Shown piece after piece: positions 40,133 through 52,021 of a stretch of 64,000 nt of DNA (positions are counted from its first letter, which is position 1; the number at the start of each line of letters is the position of its first letter). The notes under the pieces are model-generated. The model was not told where the DNA came from, did no database searches, and saw only the letters and a list, made by a program, of their open reading frames with translations. The position numbers were made by a program, and so were the translations under genes. This DNA is from Hybos culiciformis (taxonomy: Eukaryota > Arthropoda > Insecta > Diptera > Hybotidae): the NCBI GenBank assembly GCA_964007475.1, contig OZ023274.1, positions 434,001-498,000 of the forward strand, in the 5' to 3' direction.

Positions 40133-41846
40133 TTTAAAAACGTGGTTTTTAAAACTTTTTTTTTAGTATTTTATACTTTTTTTTATAACAAAAGTAAGAT
40201 GTATTTCTGTATTAAGGTTAACTAAATAAGTTTACAATAAATGTGAATATAATTTATTATGTTTTATTTAAAAATTCCAGTTGACAGAAAACTAAAAAAA
40301 CTTATAACTATGGTTTTAGCTCTATAGTAAAGTTATCATTTAATTAATAAAAAAAAAAGTATAATAAATAAAGTATTTCAAAATTTTGATATCCATAGTT
40401 GTTTCATCAATAATTTGTATCCGTATATGAAAGCCATGTCCTAGCCAGTCTAAACTCTAAATCGATCCGCCTTGGTTTCGACATAATATACCCGAACCCA
40501 ACTAACTCATCTTTTTTAGAGAATCAGCAATCGGGTAAGTAAAATGGGAGTGCTACACGAATCGCCGAAAGATATTTCGCAAAAAGACATTCTGCCTAGT
40601 GCCATTTTTTTTTTTGGCAAAATCTGAATTACTCCAAAAAGGGTAATTCCGAAATGTATATTTAGCATGCACTAAAATTTATTGCATTATGATAAATGCA
40701 TATTGTTAAATTAAACAATTCCAATTATATGCATTTTAATTTTAAGATCTTTTATTGATATGTGATATATTTAATATGTGTTTTCTTAATATAATACAAA
40801 TCGTGTACGTAAACATTAGAAAAAATTATAATTAGAAAATTAATACTATACCGCCTCCCCCTCGTTCTGGGACACTCCTCTACTCACTACACAAAAATGA
40901 GGCCAATCGGCAGATAAATATAATGTATTATTATGGTTTACGAGATGGTAAACTTACATTTGCCTAATTTTGTGGTTAAAATGTACACATTTACCGGCAA
41001 ATGTGTACATTATGACATTTTATACTTTAGCCGAAACTTATATAGAATATAAAAAAAATTGTTAAACTATAGTTTTGTGAAGTGTCTCAATTAATATAAT
41101 GTTGTGAATTGGTATTTTGAGAAATATATTTTTTCGAAGTGTCGCATTAATCCAAAAGGAATTTTGTTAAATAGTTTTTTTGCGAATTGGAGATTTGCGA
41201 AACATAAAAATTTGATAACTGGAGACAAATAGACTTTTGCAATATGAAATTTGCAAAGAGGCCCGCTCCCGTAAAATGGTTTTGAAAATAAACGAAATAA
41301 ATAAAAAATAACATAAATTAATATTTGATAATTTTTTTTAGTTCTTTTTTCATTAAAAATGACTGTATGTTTCCATTAAATTCCCGCCAGTCCGTTTCAA
41401 AATGCTTATAATTAGTGAACTAACCAATCAATGTTAATGTCTGTTCGACCCAAGTATGAGGTCCATTTTGAGTTTGTAAATTCGAAGCTCTCAACCAGCC
41501 AAGGGTCTAAATAAATTTTTTTAAATTTCAAAAAATGAGATGAAAATTAGTATATTTGTATTATGATTGGCGTATAATGTATATATTGAAGGAACCTAAA
41601 AAATATCTTTAGCTCCTGGTTCTAACCAACATATCTTGAAATAAAATTTTTTTAAATCAAATTGTTGGAAACGGGCCTTATACTTCAATTATGAGGTACT
41701 GTTCTATATTTTTCTGATTTTGAGATTGATTTTTTGTAAGATGTTAATAATTATTAAAAGGTAAGAGTATTATTAATTAATATAAAGTAATAGAACGTTT
41801 TCCTGTGGGAATATAAATATTACTTTCAGGGTTTCATTACTATCTT
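40133..41846. other. AT-rich non-coding stretch
   Basis: No gene was recognised. A perfect small hairpin AATGTACACATTT/AAATGTGTACATT lies at about 40980-41012. Confidence 0.5.
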
Positions 41847-42290
41847 TTAGTTAATAATTATATCGCCGATATTTGATAGTAAAAATTCTTGTGTTGATTC
41901 AGATGTTGTTGTTTGTGGGGCAGTAATCTCTTGTTGCAGTGGTTGACCAAGTTGTTTGTATGCTTGTCGTGTCATCGGATGTCATGGGACTAGTTATTTT
42001 ACAAGTTGCTGGGGTATTTTGTAGTGCATTCAGGTATGGTACTATCGGTAGTCAATGTACGCAATGTCGTTGAAGTAGATGTACGCACTGCCATCTCTGG
42101 TGTAGTTTAGAATGCAGTAGTTTAGGGATTTTTTCCGTGGTAGGAGTAGGTGATTTGACACCACAATTCGAAGGTGGACATTTACCGATAACGCAATCTC
42201 TAAGCTCATCATCAAATTTCATTCCATACGGACACAACATATTTATAATTTCATTACAGTGACACATTAAATATCCATGACAGGATCTTT
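41847..42290 (-). pseudogene. Chitin-binding (peritrophin-like) / mucin gene relic
   Basis: The minus strand encodes CHGYLMCHCNEIINMLC, then CPYGMKFDDELRDC and KCPPSNC. The C-P-x-G-x-x-F-x(6)-C spacing is characteristic of the CBM14/peritrophin-A chitin-binding domain. A Thr/Ser/Pro-rich mucin-like tail follows but is split over frames: TTPEMAVRTSTSTTLRTLTT in one, TSDDTTSIQTTWSTTAT in another, and TTSESTQEF up to the stop at 41847 in a third. At least three frame changes and a stop make it a decayed gene, unless the assembly is poor here. No signal peptide is seen, so the 5' exon is missing or lies upstream. The intact relative would be a secreted peritrophic or cuticle protein. Confidence 0.65.
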
Positions 42291-43132
42291 TGATTTATAA
42301 AAATTGGATTTTCCTAAGCCCAATGTATCACATTCCGATAACACAACATCAAGAAATAATAATGCAAAAATAAATAATAATTCTAGAAAACAAACAATTA
42401 TTTATAGTGGTTTGCATTTTGCAATGGTTTTGAAATGGTTATTAATCCTTCTAAATAAAAATAGTTTTCTTTTATTTTCGGACAGACTACACTTTTAATA
42501 GTTAAAATATAATTAATAAATTTCTTTCACAAAAGCTTACTTTTATCATAATTTTAAATAATATATATTTTTTTTTACGCTTCACTTAAACTTTTATTGA
42601 TTAGAATAATTCAAATTTTTATTAAAAAAAAATTTATTGAAAATTAGCAGGAATTTAAATATAGTAATACTATGCTTTTATTTCAAACGTCAAAGCAGAA
42701 AACCGAGAATCTGCGGTTGAATAAACTTAAAAAAGTTAAAATGTGTAATAGCAAAATTTATTCAGAACATGTTCTCCAATCTAGGCGCTCACAGGTTGCC
42801 GAATGATTGGACAAACTACAAAAAAAAACTTTTCACTCTAATGCACATATAACAACAATTGGGAGTTAGGAATTTAGAATTTGAAGTTAACATAAGATAA
42901 AATTTTAATTAGAAATGTAGTTGCCTTTTTTAACCCGTTCTTCAAATAACAAGACGAACTATATGTTTTTATTAAATGCCTGTCTGTCATACATTTAAAA
43001 GCTCATAACTACTCTATCGATTTCAATTTTGCTGCGCAATCTTGTTTATTTTCACTTAAAAAAAGTGATTTTACGATTTCGGGTTTTAGAGGCTCTCAAC
43101 CAACCAATGATATAAATAAGTAAGTAGATTCT
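42291..43132. other. Non-coding stretch
   Basis: No gene was recognised. Short open frames here lack exon signals. Confidence 0.45.
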
Positions 43133-43140
43133 ATTCTATT

Positions 43141-44582
43141 GGCTCCGTGAATTATCGCATAATGAATTATCACATAATTTTTAAAATGAATTATCACATA
43201 TTTTTTTTTTAATAGATAATTCATTTAAAAACGAAATAGCACATAAATTGAAAAATGAATGATCTCATAAAAAATTATTTTTATGTGATAATTCATTTGA
43301 AAATGAAATTTGTCGTTCAGTTTTATCCACAAGATTATCGAGGGCAAGATGACAAGTAGCTGTTTAATGTCTAACTTATTTTTTAATGTTCCGTCACGTA
43401 GCCTTAGAAATTCCGATGTTATTTATATCAAATTTTCAAGAACCAACTATGGTCAAAATAGCCAATAAGTTCCATCTTTAAAATTTATAACAGATTTCAC
43501 TTTCTACTTCAAACACATAGTTTCGATAGTCCTTCTTTTAAAACTCAATTTTATATTTTATCAGATATTCAAATTAATTTGTGCAATATATATTATATTA
43601 TATTATTTACTTTTATTTAAATTATTTTTGTATATAATTTTTGTTTATTATTATTTTATTTTTTTATATTATTATATTATTATTGTATATATATTTTTTT
43701 TTTATATTTTTATTTTATGTGGGTATTTTCGCTTGTATTTGTAATAAATAAATATATAAAAAAACAAATTATCGGATAAACTTCCGAAAAGCGCATACCT
43801 CCGATTGTTCTGAAATTGTACCCTATTTTATTTGGAAAAGGGCACATTTTTTTTCTTTTTTTGGAGCGCTTCGCGCGAAGCGAATGGGACGCGGTAGCGG
43901 TCATCTATCATGCACAATATCTTTTTCATACATTTTGTGCGGATAACTTTCTCTTTTACCCGATTTGGCCTATTTTATCTGGAAAAAGTGTTTCGGGGAA
44001 CGGGGAACGGCCGCCACCTCTCCCGAATCCCCTAGGGTTTTTTTTTGGCGAAGCGAATGGGACGCGGTAGTTATTGGAAGTACATGAATTATCTCATAAA
44101 ACAAATTATCTCATAAAACAAATTATGTGATAATTCATTTTAAAAATTATATGATATGTCCTTATGCGATAATTGACGGAGCCATTATTTGTGCATTAAT
44201 TCGTTTGAATACGAATTACCGCATAAATCTTCATTTTCAAAATTTATGCACTAATTCGTAAAAAAACGAATTATTACATAAAATGTGTTTTTTGGTATTT
44301 ATGTGATAATTCATTTGAAAACGAAATAGCACATAAATTCTAAAACGAATTATCGCATAAAATTTTTTTAACGAAAATTTTATGCACTAATTCATTTAAA
44401 AACGAATTATCATATAAAATTTTGAGATAATTCTTTTATTTTCAAATTCATTTTGGTTTTATGTGATAATTCGTTTTTAAATGAATTACTGCATAATCTC
44501 ATACAAATCGATTTTTATGTGATAATTAGTATTTTTTTATATGTTATGACATTATGTGATAATTCGTTTAATTCGTTTCACC
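43141..44582. mobile_element. Palindrome-rich transposon with 8-bp target-site duplication
   Basis: The insertion is bracketed by ATTCTATT at 43133-43140 and again at 44583-44590. It starts GGCTCCGTGAATTATCGCAT. An inverted copy of this end finishes at 44183 (TGCGATAATTGACGGAGCC), and 44184-44582 continues with more of the same subterminal words. At least fifteen alternating TGATAATTC(A/G)TTT and complementary words form palindromes. A GC-rich core carries GCGAAGCGAATGGGACGCGG twice (about 43874 and 44048). No transposase. An 8-bp duplication is typical of hAT elements. Confidence 0.65.
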
Positions 44583-44590
44583 ATTCTATT

Positions 44591-45448
44591 GAAACTCAGT
44601 GTGTGATGTGGGTAAATATAGAAACTTAAAAAAATGTTTAAGCCTCGATTTTGAAATTGTTGAATTTGTATAATGTTTTTGAAAAATTGTATTTTTATAT
44701 GGTTTGAAGGTCCCTAAAAATATGTTTAGCCTCTTGTATCTTAAAAGTAAACTATCTTAAATCAAAATCAATTATGAGGTACTGTTCAATATTTATAATT
44801 GTTATACCCAAACACTTATTATTTATTTATTCGACACAATATTATAATATTATTTTTAATAAATGTGCAATAATGAAATCAAATAGAAGACTCATGATAT
44901 GTAAATGAAATTGAAAAATAGTTTTTTATAACGTTTAAAAAAAAAGAAAATTGGAAATTTTTATATTACATTACAAAACCAATATATATATAATTACTTT
45001 TTACAGATCAATTTAATTGCTGTAAAATTTTATTATAAATGAAAACGAAAGATATTTTCCTGAATGACTGATATAGTTAAAAAAGTTATAACTAAATCAA
45101 TAAAATATTATTGAAGCATTTCTAAATATGAACCATATAAAATTTTTAAATTAATTATTATTGGTATTATTTAAAAATAATAATTATTTTTTCACAAGCT
45201 AAGGTAAATTCATATTTTCTAATGGGAAATTAAGATTTTGATAACAAAATTTTTCTGTAATAAATGAATTCAAGTTTTAAAGAGAGAGAACACAATTTCG
45301 TATCAAGTTGATAGTATGTTGGAACATATTTAATCTATAGATTAGACGCATTATACATTACAGCTTACATTATACATATACATATGCTACTTAATATTTT
45401 GTAATGTTAACTATCTAATCTTCTTCGTGCCACTAGAAATAATAATTT
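44591..45448. other. AT-rich non-coding stretch
   Basis: No feature was recognised apart from the 3' flank of the minus-strand exon that ends at 45449. Confidence 0.45.
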
Positions 45449-45667
45449 TTATGTAGAGTCTTTTTTCTTTGGAGGCGATATTAATAAAATCAAATCCGCT
45501 TCCCAACCTATAAATAGTTTCAAAAAAGCTGAAAAAATTGTAAAACAAAATACACATGATAAATTTTGACCGCGAATGATCAAATAGGCGTAGGTAGAAG
45601 CATTAACTAACATATATACATTATCTAAATGTTCATGCCCATACAATTTTTTAAAATCTTTATTTTG
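45449..45667 (-). CDS. Terminal coding exon of an unidentified membrane protein
   Basis: On the minus strand a good acceptor TTTTATTTTAACAG ends at 45668. It opens a 72-codon frame (phase 0) beginning QNKDFKKLYGHEHLDNVYML and ending SPPKKKDST before the stop at 45449-45451. A hydrophobic stretch (SCVFCFTIFSAFLKLFIGWE) suggests at least one membrane segment, with a basic C-terminus. Codon composition is far less skewed than the surrounding AT-rich DNA. Upstream exons should lie at higher coordinates but were not found by eye. I do not recognise the family. Confidence 0.5.
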   Translation of the reverse strand, partial: QNKDFKKLYGHEHLDNVYMLVNASTYAYLIIRGQNLSCVFCFTIFSAFLKLFIGWEADLILLISPPKKKDST

Positions 45668-46253
45668 CTGTTAAAATAAAATAGAATTGACTACATTTTT
45701 TACTTGTTTTGTATGGTATGAGTTTCTAAGCATATTTCCCTAGTTAATGAAGATTTGAAAATTTTTTATCAAATGTACATATGTAAACTACTTAACAGTA
45801 ACAGTAAGTATCTTATATATTTGAATGATTATAGAATAAAATATTCCATATTATTGACATGGACGGCGTTGATGCCTAATTTAATTATTAACATATTTTT
45901 TAAAATTATTATTGAATATGAAAATGTATATACATTTTCATATAATTCAACTATCAATTTAAAAAAAAAAATAATGAAATTTATTTTTATTAAAATTATT
46001 CATGCATTAGTTGACTGAATAGTCAGACAAATCAATTTATATAAATTGTTCACACAAATGCATAATGTATAAATTTTATAAACATTTTATTATAATTTTT
46101 AACATTCGAAGTGCATATTACAATGTACGAGATATTTAAGAAATTAACTATAAAGTTAATATTTTATTTTATTAATAAAAGAAAAAAAAATGATAAAATT
46201 TGGGTCCCGAAATAATCTATATGACATTTATCCATAGGAGTGAACCGAAACTA
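45668..46253. other. AT-rich stretch, possible intron of the minus-strand gene
   Basis: No further exon was recognised. An 87-codon plus-strand frame at 45755-46018 is Ile/Lys/Asn-rich and looks like chance. Confidence 0.4.
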
Positions 46254-46441
46254 ACTATATAGGGCTACGTGGCATAATCGCGAATTTTTTGTCATAACAG
46301 CGAAATAACAAATAAAAGTGTCATAACCGCGAAAAATGTCTTATATGTCACGAAACCGCGAAAAAATAAAAAACTCATACAAATTCCAGTTTCGCAGTTA
46401 TGACAAAAAAATTTCGCGGTTCTGACATCACCCTATATAGT
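46254..46441. mobile_element. 188-bp MITE with ACTATATAGGG ends
   Basis: ACTATATAGGG at the left is matched by CCCTATATAGT at the right, and the arms continue inverted for about 50 bp (CGCGAATTTTTTGTCATAAC on the left). Inside, words such as GTCATAACCGCGAAA recur in direct and inverted orientation. Confidence 0.8.
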
Positions 46442-48065
46442 ACATTTCTGTCATATGTGGATCATTGCGATTTGAACCAACAATAGGACCGATTTCGTTT
46501 TGATCACGATTTCAGACAGAAATAATCTATATCGTCTGCTGAGAAATGAAACAACGTATGACATTTATACGTCATTATTTGACAATAGCACCATTCGATT
46601 CCTCGTACTCGATTTTATAAGTACAACTACTTTGCAATATTCGTAATGTTGATTAAAATGTGTTTTTTAGATGAAAATTGTACGCTACTTGATATTTTTT
46701 CATACGTTTTTTTAAATTTTCAAATCTTTAAATTCAAATTACTCGAAACTATACTTTTCATTATACGTTGTTTCATTTCTGAGCAGGCGATATTATATAT
46801 GAATTATTGCGTTTTGAGTAAGTATAATATAATATTACATTTCATTGCTTAAGATCATTGAAGGAAAATTTTAATAAACTAAAATTGAATTAATGTTTAC
46901 GGGTTCTACGATGCTGCCCTAATTACAAAAAAACTCTGTAAATCATTCAATAAAAAAGAAAAAAAATATAATGATTTAGAATAATTTTAGGCGCTTTTTT
47001 TGGTATTATATGTTGACATATATTTATTTAATTTCGCATTTATAATTTCTATATCATATAAGTGTTTTTTAATCTTCAATGAATGAACTGATAATAAAAA
47101 TAAAAAATAAAAATAAAAACATTTTTTTTGATAAGAGTTTAAACAATTTGTTTTCTTTTAAATTTTTTTAACAGCTAATTCAATATAAATAATGAATTAA
47201 TTGAATAGATAAATAGATTTAAGCGGAAAATTCAAAAAACCTAAAACGTAAGAAAAATAATATATTTTTTTAAATTAAATTATGATTTTGTTTGGAAATA
47301 AAAGTAAGTTCCGACTACCTTGAGTTAATTATGATTTAAAAATAAAAAGCTATTAATATGTATCTTAGTAAATTGTTTTGCATTACAACAGTCAACTAGT
47401 TGAAATAGAGAAACCAAGTCGAATATTTTATAGAAGATTTCTTAGCAACTCAAATATTTCAAAGTCTTATTTTGTTTACTAATATTGTTAAAATTTTAAT
47501 ATTTATTCTTAGAATCTGTTAAGTGAAGCGTTTAAGTTGACATTTCTGCACTCTTTTTCCATTGGTTGTTTAAGAGCAGGAAATTTAGCAGATTTTAACA
47601 AATTTTATGAATATGTACAAGAACCAATTTACACAAAATAAAAAGGTTTATATATTTTAAAAACAATACAAAAACACTAATATTAGGTGTAAAATTGAAA
47701 AATTACACACAAACTGGATTATAAAAAGGCATGAAAACTATGCCATCGATCGAATATGACATGCTAAGGATAACTACAGTAGAACTAAACTGCTTTACGG
47801 ACTTGTGTATATTTAAGAATTTATATAGTAGTTTAAATAGAAATTGTCGAAACAAATACAAGATTATTATCACTTCAAAGATAATTTCACTTGATTTCTT
47901 TAATCTTTATGGCATATAGTTAGTATAGGTAGTAAGTTTATTTTGTGGTGTTTCAAATAATATAACTGATTGCAAAATCACGCGCTTAAAATTTTGATAT
48001 AATTTATTCTACATAAATTTTTTTTAAATCTTTTCAAATTAATTTAAATTGTTTAAAAATAAAAT
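46442..48065. other. AT-rich stretch upstream of the peptide gene
   Basis: No gene was recognised. A 62-codon frame at 47731-47919 has no supporting signals. Confidence 0.45.
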
Positions 48066-48272
48066 ATGAAATTTTTTATAATTTTCTTAATAATTTGCGT
48101 AATGATTGATGTTAGTTTAACGGCACCAGATTCAGATATGCATCAACAACTAACACAAAAAATTAATGAAAACCAAAAGCCTGCAATACAGAATTCATTT
48201 TTCACATTATTCAAAAGTAAAGGAAATTCGCCAACATTTTGGAATATTTTAAATACCTCAACTTTTGTGTGA
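48066..48272 (+). CDS. Small putative secreted peptide (68 aa)
   Basis: A single-exon frame begins MKFFIIFLIICVMIDVSLTA, a textbook signal peptide with a basic n-region, Ile/Phe/Leu/Val h-region and A-x-A-like end (SLTA before PDSD). The predicted mature peptide is about 48 residues, polar, Gln/Asn-rich in its first half and without cysteines, ending NTSTFV. The start context AAAATATGA is A-rich as usual in insects. AATAAA lies about 55 bp after the stop. No family was recognised. It could be an orphan secreted peptide or the first exon of a larger gene. Confidence 0.5.
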   Translation: MKFFIIFLIICVMIDVSLTAPDSDMHQQLTQKINENQKPAIQNSFFTLFKSKGNSPTFWNILNTSTFV

Positions 48273-49076
48273 AATCATAAAAATACTATATTAAAGTCCT
48301 TATATAAGAATATGTTTTAAAATGACAAATAAAATGTTAAGAATGAAAAAGTTTAATTACCTAATAAAGCGCTCTGAAACAAAACAAAAAACTTTTAGCG
48401 AGTCTAGATGGAATAGAGCCAAGACCCAGTGTTGAAGAGGTTAATAACTTAATGGAAAGGTGGAGTATCAATGAAATTATTACAAAACGAAGTTACTTTC
48501 TTCAAATAAAAGAATCCGTCGAATAAAAGTTTGAAAAAAAAAAGCAAAAATTTAATAAAACAATTAAGGTCTGTCAAATTCAAATTACGAGTTTCTAATT
48601 TATTTTTCCTTATAAAACGAAGTTGTGTACAGTGTTAAAATTGTATACGTATAAAATGTGAAATTACGAGTGCAAAGAAAATTTATTATTCCATAAAAAT
48701 AAAGTTGTGTAGTACCTAATTTAATATTGATAGAAAACATATTGCGAATCTGAATATAGATTTTATAAGGTTTCTTTTTCTACTTTTTATGAAATAAAAT
48801 GTTAACAAGGTCAGTAAACAAGATTCTACACTATTTCATCGAATTTTTTTTTTAAATAAAAAAATATTTTCAACATACACAATTAATAAATAATTTGAAT
48901 AAACCTTACAAATGACAAGAATTGTTATTTGTTTATTTATTTATTTTTTATAAAATTTAAAAGCTCAATGATTCGCAAGCATACGTATTGATATCAATAA
49001 CTTTTTAATTGAATTAATATTCTTATGACGTTAAGAATGACGATTTCCAATTAAACTTCTCTAAACAAGAGAATTA
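48273..49076. other. AT-rich non-coding stretch
   Basis: 3' flank of the peptide gene. Nothing else was recognised. Confidence 0.45.
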
Positions 49077-49084
49077 GCATAAAG

Positions 49085-49806
49085 CAGCGGTCCGGGAACC
49101 GGAGTAAATTACCCCAAATGGAGTAAAAATGAAATTATTGGGGGTAATGAAGACTTTTAAAAATAATTTATTTTATAAACCTGTTATAGTATTATTTTTT
49201 TATAAATATATTCGGACTATGCTATTGTTGAAACAGTCGGATTGTTGATCCTTTCAAATGTGAAGTATCTAATATACCAGAAGAGCCTCAAGGCTTGGCA
49301 GAAGCACTTCTTGAACTCCGCTGCAATAATGATGCTCGCATACAATTTGAAAGCAAAACAGATCTGCCATCGTTTTGCATGTCAAAAGCTGCAAAGGCTT
49401 TCAAAATAGCACATGAGGAGGCGATAAAAAAGTTGCTGCAATTTGCAGTGACATACCTTTGCGAACAAGGATTTTCCACGTTAACATAAAAACGAAGAAC
49501 AGAAATCGACTGAATGCAGAAGATTGTATTCAACTTGCCCTTACTTCAAAAAGTCCCAATTATGAAGTTATTCTGTCAAAGATGAAACAACATCATTTCT
49601 CCAAAATGTGTTGTCATTCGGAATGATGTTGCTTATAATTTTTATTTACTTATAAAAAGTTTTCATGTAAATTCCACCAAATTCAATGAATAATAAATAA
49701 ATCGATATGTACCTTGTTTTTTTTTTTTTGCTTTTCAGAATATGGGGTAAAATCGACTTGCACAAAAATATTTTTGGGTAATGACTAAAAAGTTCCCCGA
49801 CCGCTG
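49085..49806 (+). mobile_element. Internally deleted hAT transposon
   Basis: The ends are CAGCGGTCCGGGAACC at the left and GTTCCCCGACCGCTG at the right, an imperfect hAT-type terminal inverted repeat. The flanks GCATAAAG (49077-49084) and CCATAAAG (49807-49814) form an 8-bp target-site duplication with one mismatch. Inside is a relic of the C-terminal end of a hAT transposase. Most of the transposase is deleted, leaving 722 bp. Confidence 0.88.
49238..49626 (+). pseudogene. hAT (ZBED5-like) transposase C-terminal relic
   Basis: The first frame reads RIVDPFKCEVSNIPEEPQGL, then SKTDLPSFCMSK and LLQFAVTYLCEQGFSTLT. After a single frameshift near 49486 it continues IKTKNRNRLNAEDCIQLALT and ends at the TGA at 49624. 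The FxxTYLCExGFS...KT..RNRL pattern is the hAT dimerisation region seen in ZBED5/FAM200-like transposases. The N-terminal BED finger and catalytic residues are missing. It lies entirely inside the hAT element at 49085-49806. Confidence 0.85.
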
Positions 49807-49814
49807 CCATAAAG

Positions 49815-51030
49815 GTTAAAAAAATTTAAGTGGTTTGGAATTACTGCTAAATGAATAACGTAAACATTTTTTTACATAACTTTAGGTGCTGATTTTTGGT
49901 TTTGTTTACCTACATAATCTCTATATTTAATTAAAAAGTTAATTTTGTTAACAATTTATTATCGTCCTACATGTGTGCAAACGTGGTGCAAACTTTGCAT
50001 ATTACGCTTAGCTAATTAATAGCATATAATAAATATGTATCTGCTGTCTGTATAATACACAAAATGCTTAATAATGTTTATTTTGTGAGTAATTTTATCT
50101 TAATTTTGATATTATTATCAAAATTACGTGATATTATGTAAATATAGACTTAAAAACAAACTCCCAGCTAAAGAGTTTTTTTTCACGAGTCTTGAAGAAT
50201 TAAAAAAATTAATATTCAACTCACGTGAATACATCAATTCATTTAAGTTTTATTATTTTAAAAAAAATCGAAAAACATTTTTTTTTTTAAAGCACATAAC
50301 ATTGTTAAAAGAGTAAATAAATCTTTTTACTAAATCCCCCATTCATTCAATTTGTTTAATTTTTAAAAATCAATTTTTATGACACTAACTTTATAGCAGC
50401 AGCAGTAAGCAGGCAACATAATTAGTCCACTCCAAATTTTAATGCAAAAAAAAAAATTTCTATGCTTCTTAAAAATGTTTTTAGAGTGATTTTAAGAAAA
50501 TCAAGCACTTTTATTTTTAATTGGTTTTAGTAAATAATATACATATTATGAATAAGAGTATGATATAGTAAGAATAATTTTTAAGATTATAGTAAGTGAC
50601 GTAAATAAAATTTTAAAAGTCTTTAATATTATTGAAATAAGGCTCATATAAAAATATAAATGTCAATCCGTTCTTACCAATGTAAGAGCCTGAATTTTAA
50701 ATTAATTCATTTATTAAAAGAAACAGTATTACTTACAATCTTATCAACCCTCTCCAAAAACATATAGATCCAGCTATCTGTTTTTGCTATCTAAATTAAA
50801 TCATCTACTAGTGAATGTCTTCAGCAAGATTAGCTATTTGCTATACCGACTAAAAATAGCTCGTATTTTAATTTTTGAAGTTTATACTTCTTTAGCGGCG
50901 TTGGAAGAAATTTGGTAGAGGGTAAAAATCCATTTTCATATAGAATTTTTCTGAGAATCGTCATCATTTTTCTGAGAATCGTCCGTCATCATTTTTCAAA
51001 TATTAAAAAAAAAACAAATCATAATTGGGT
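49815..51030. other. AT-rich non-coding stretch
   Basis: No gene was recognised. It leads into the 219-bp satellite. Confidence 0.45.
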
Positions 51031-51040
51031 TCGAACCTGG

Positions 51041-52021
51041 CACCTTCAGACTTATTTTTTTATCAAAAAAATTATTTTCGATGAAATAAAGGTTAGTTGG
51101 CTTAAAATTTCGGGTAGTAGTAGAAGGAGTAGGGTCCACCCGGCCCAAAAAAAATTTTTTTTTTTTGTTTTTAATTGTAAAAGTTACCTGTCGTTAAATG
51201 AACGTGGCCGGCATGAAAATTTTGGATCGGAGCAGGAGGCGAGTGGGTCTCCTACCCAAAAAAGACCAACATTTTTTTTTATCAAAAACATTATTTTCGA
51301 TGAAATAAAGGTTAGTTGGCTTAACATTTTGGGTAGTAGTAGAAGGAGTAGGGTCCACCCGGCCCAAAAAAAAATTTTTTTTTTGTTTTTAATTGTAAAA
51401 GTTACCTGTCGTTAAATGAACGTGGCCGGCATGAAAATTTTGGATCGGAGCAGGAGGCGAGGGAGTCTCCTACCCAAAAAAGACCAACATTTTTTTTATC
51501 AAAAAAATTATTTTCGATGAAATAAAGGTTAGTTGGCTTAAAATTTTGAGTAGTAGTAGAAGGAGTAGGGTCTACCCGGCCCAAAAAAAAATTTTATTTT
51601 ATTTTTTTAATTGTAAAAGTTACCTGTCGTTAAATGAACGTGACCGGCATGAAAATTTTGGATCGGAGCAGGAGGCGAGGGGTCTCCTACCCAAAAAAGA
51701 CCAAAATTTTTTTTTTATCAAAAAAATTATTTTCGATGAAATAAAGGTTAGTTGGCTTAAAATTTTGGGTATTAGTAGAAGGAGTAGGGTCCACCCGGCC
51801 CAAAAAATTTTTTATTTTATTTTTTTAATTATAAACGTTACCTGTCGTTAAATGAACGTGGCCGGCATGAAAATTTTGGATCGGATCAGGAGGGGGAGGG
51901 GGTCTCCTACCCAAAAAAGACCAACATTTTTTTTTTATCAAAAAAATTATTTTCGATGAAATAAAGGTTAGTTGGCTTAAAATTTTGGGTAGTAGTAGAA
52001 GGAGTAGGGTCGACCCGGCCA
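51041..52021. repeat. 219-bp satellite array, about 4.5 copies
   Basis: The word ATTATTTTCGATGAAATAAA begins at 51071, 51290, 51507, 51726 and 51946, giving a period of 217-220 bp. Each unit also carries GGTAGTAGTAGAAGGAGTAG, CACCCGGCCC, TACCTGTCGTTAAATGAACG and GGTCTCCTACCC. The copies differ mainly in homopolymer length. Open frames of 60-167 codons here are translations of the repeat. Confidence 0.95.

Noticed and set aside
38638..42000. Search for a sixth cluster paralogue
   Set aside because: No second exon with two hydrophobic segments and a PPxY tail is visible on either strand.
43816..44070. 84-codon frame over the GC-rich core
   Set aside because: It lies inside the palindrome-rich transposon over its duplicated GC-rich words and has no domain.
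45755..46018. 87-codon plus-strand frame
   Set aside because: Ile/Asn/Lys-rich AT translation with no signals.
51028..51048. GGGTTCGAACCTGGC, resembling a tRNA B box
   Set aside because: No acceptor stem, A box or anticodon arm can be formed around it. It sits at the edge of the satellite and could be a tRNA-derived fragment at most.
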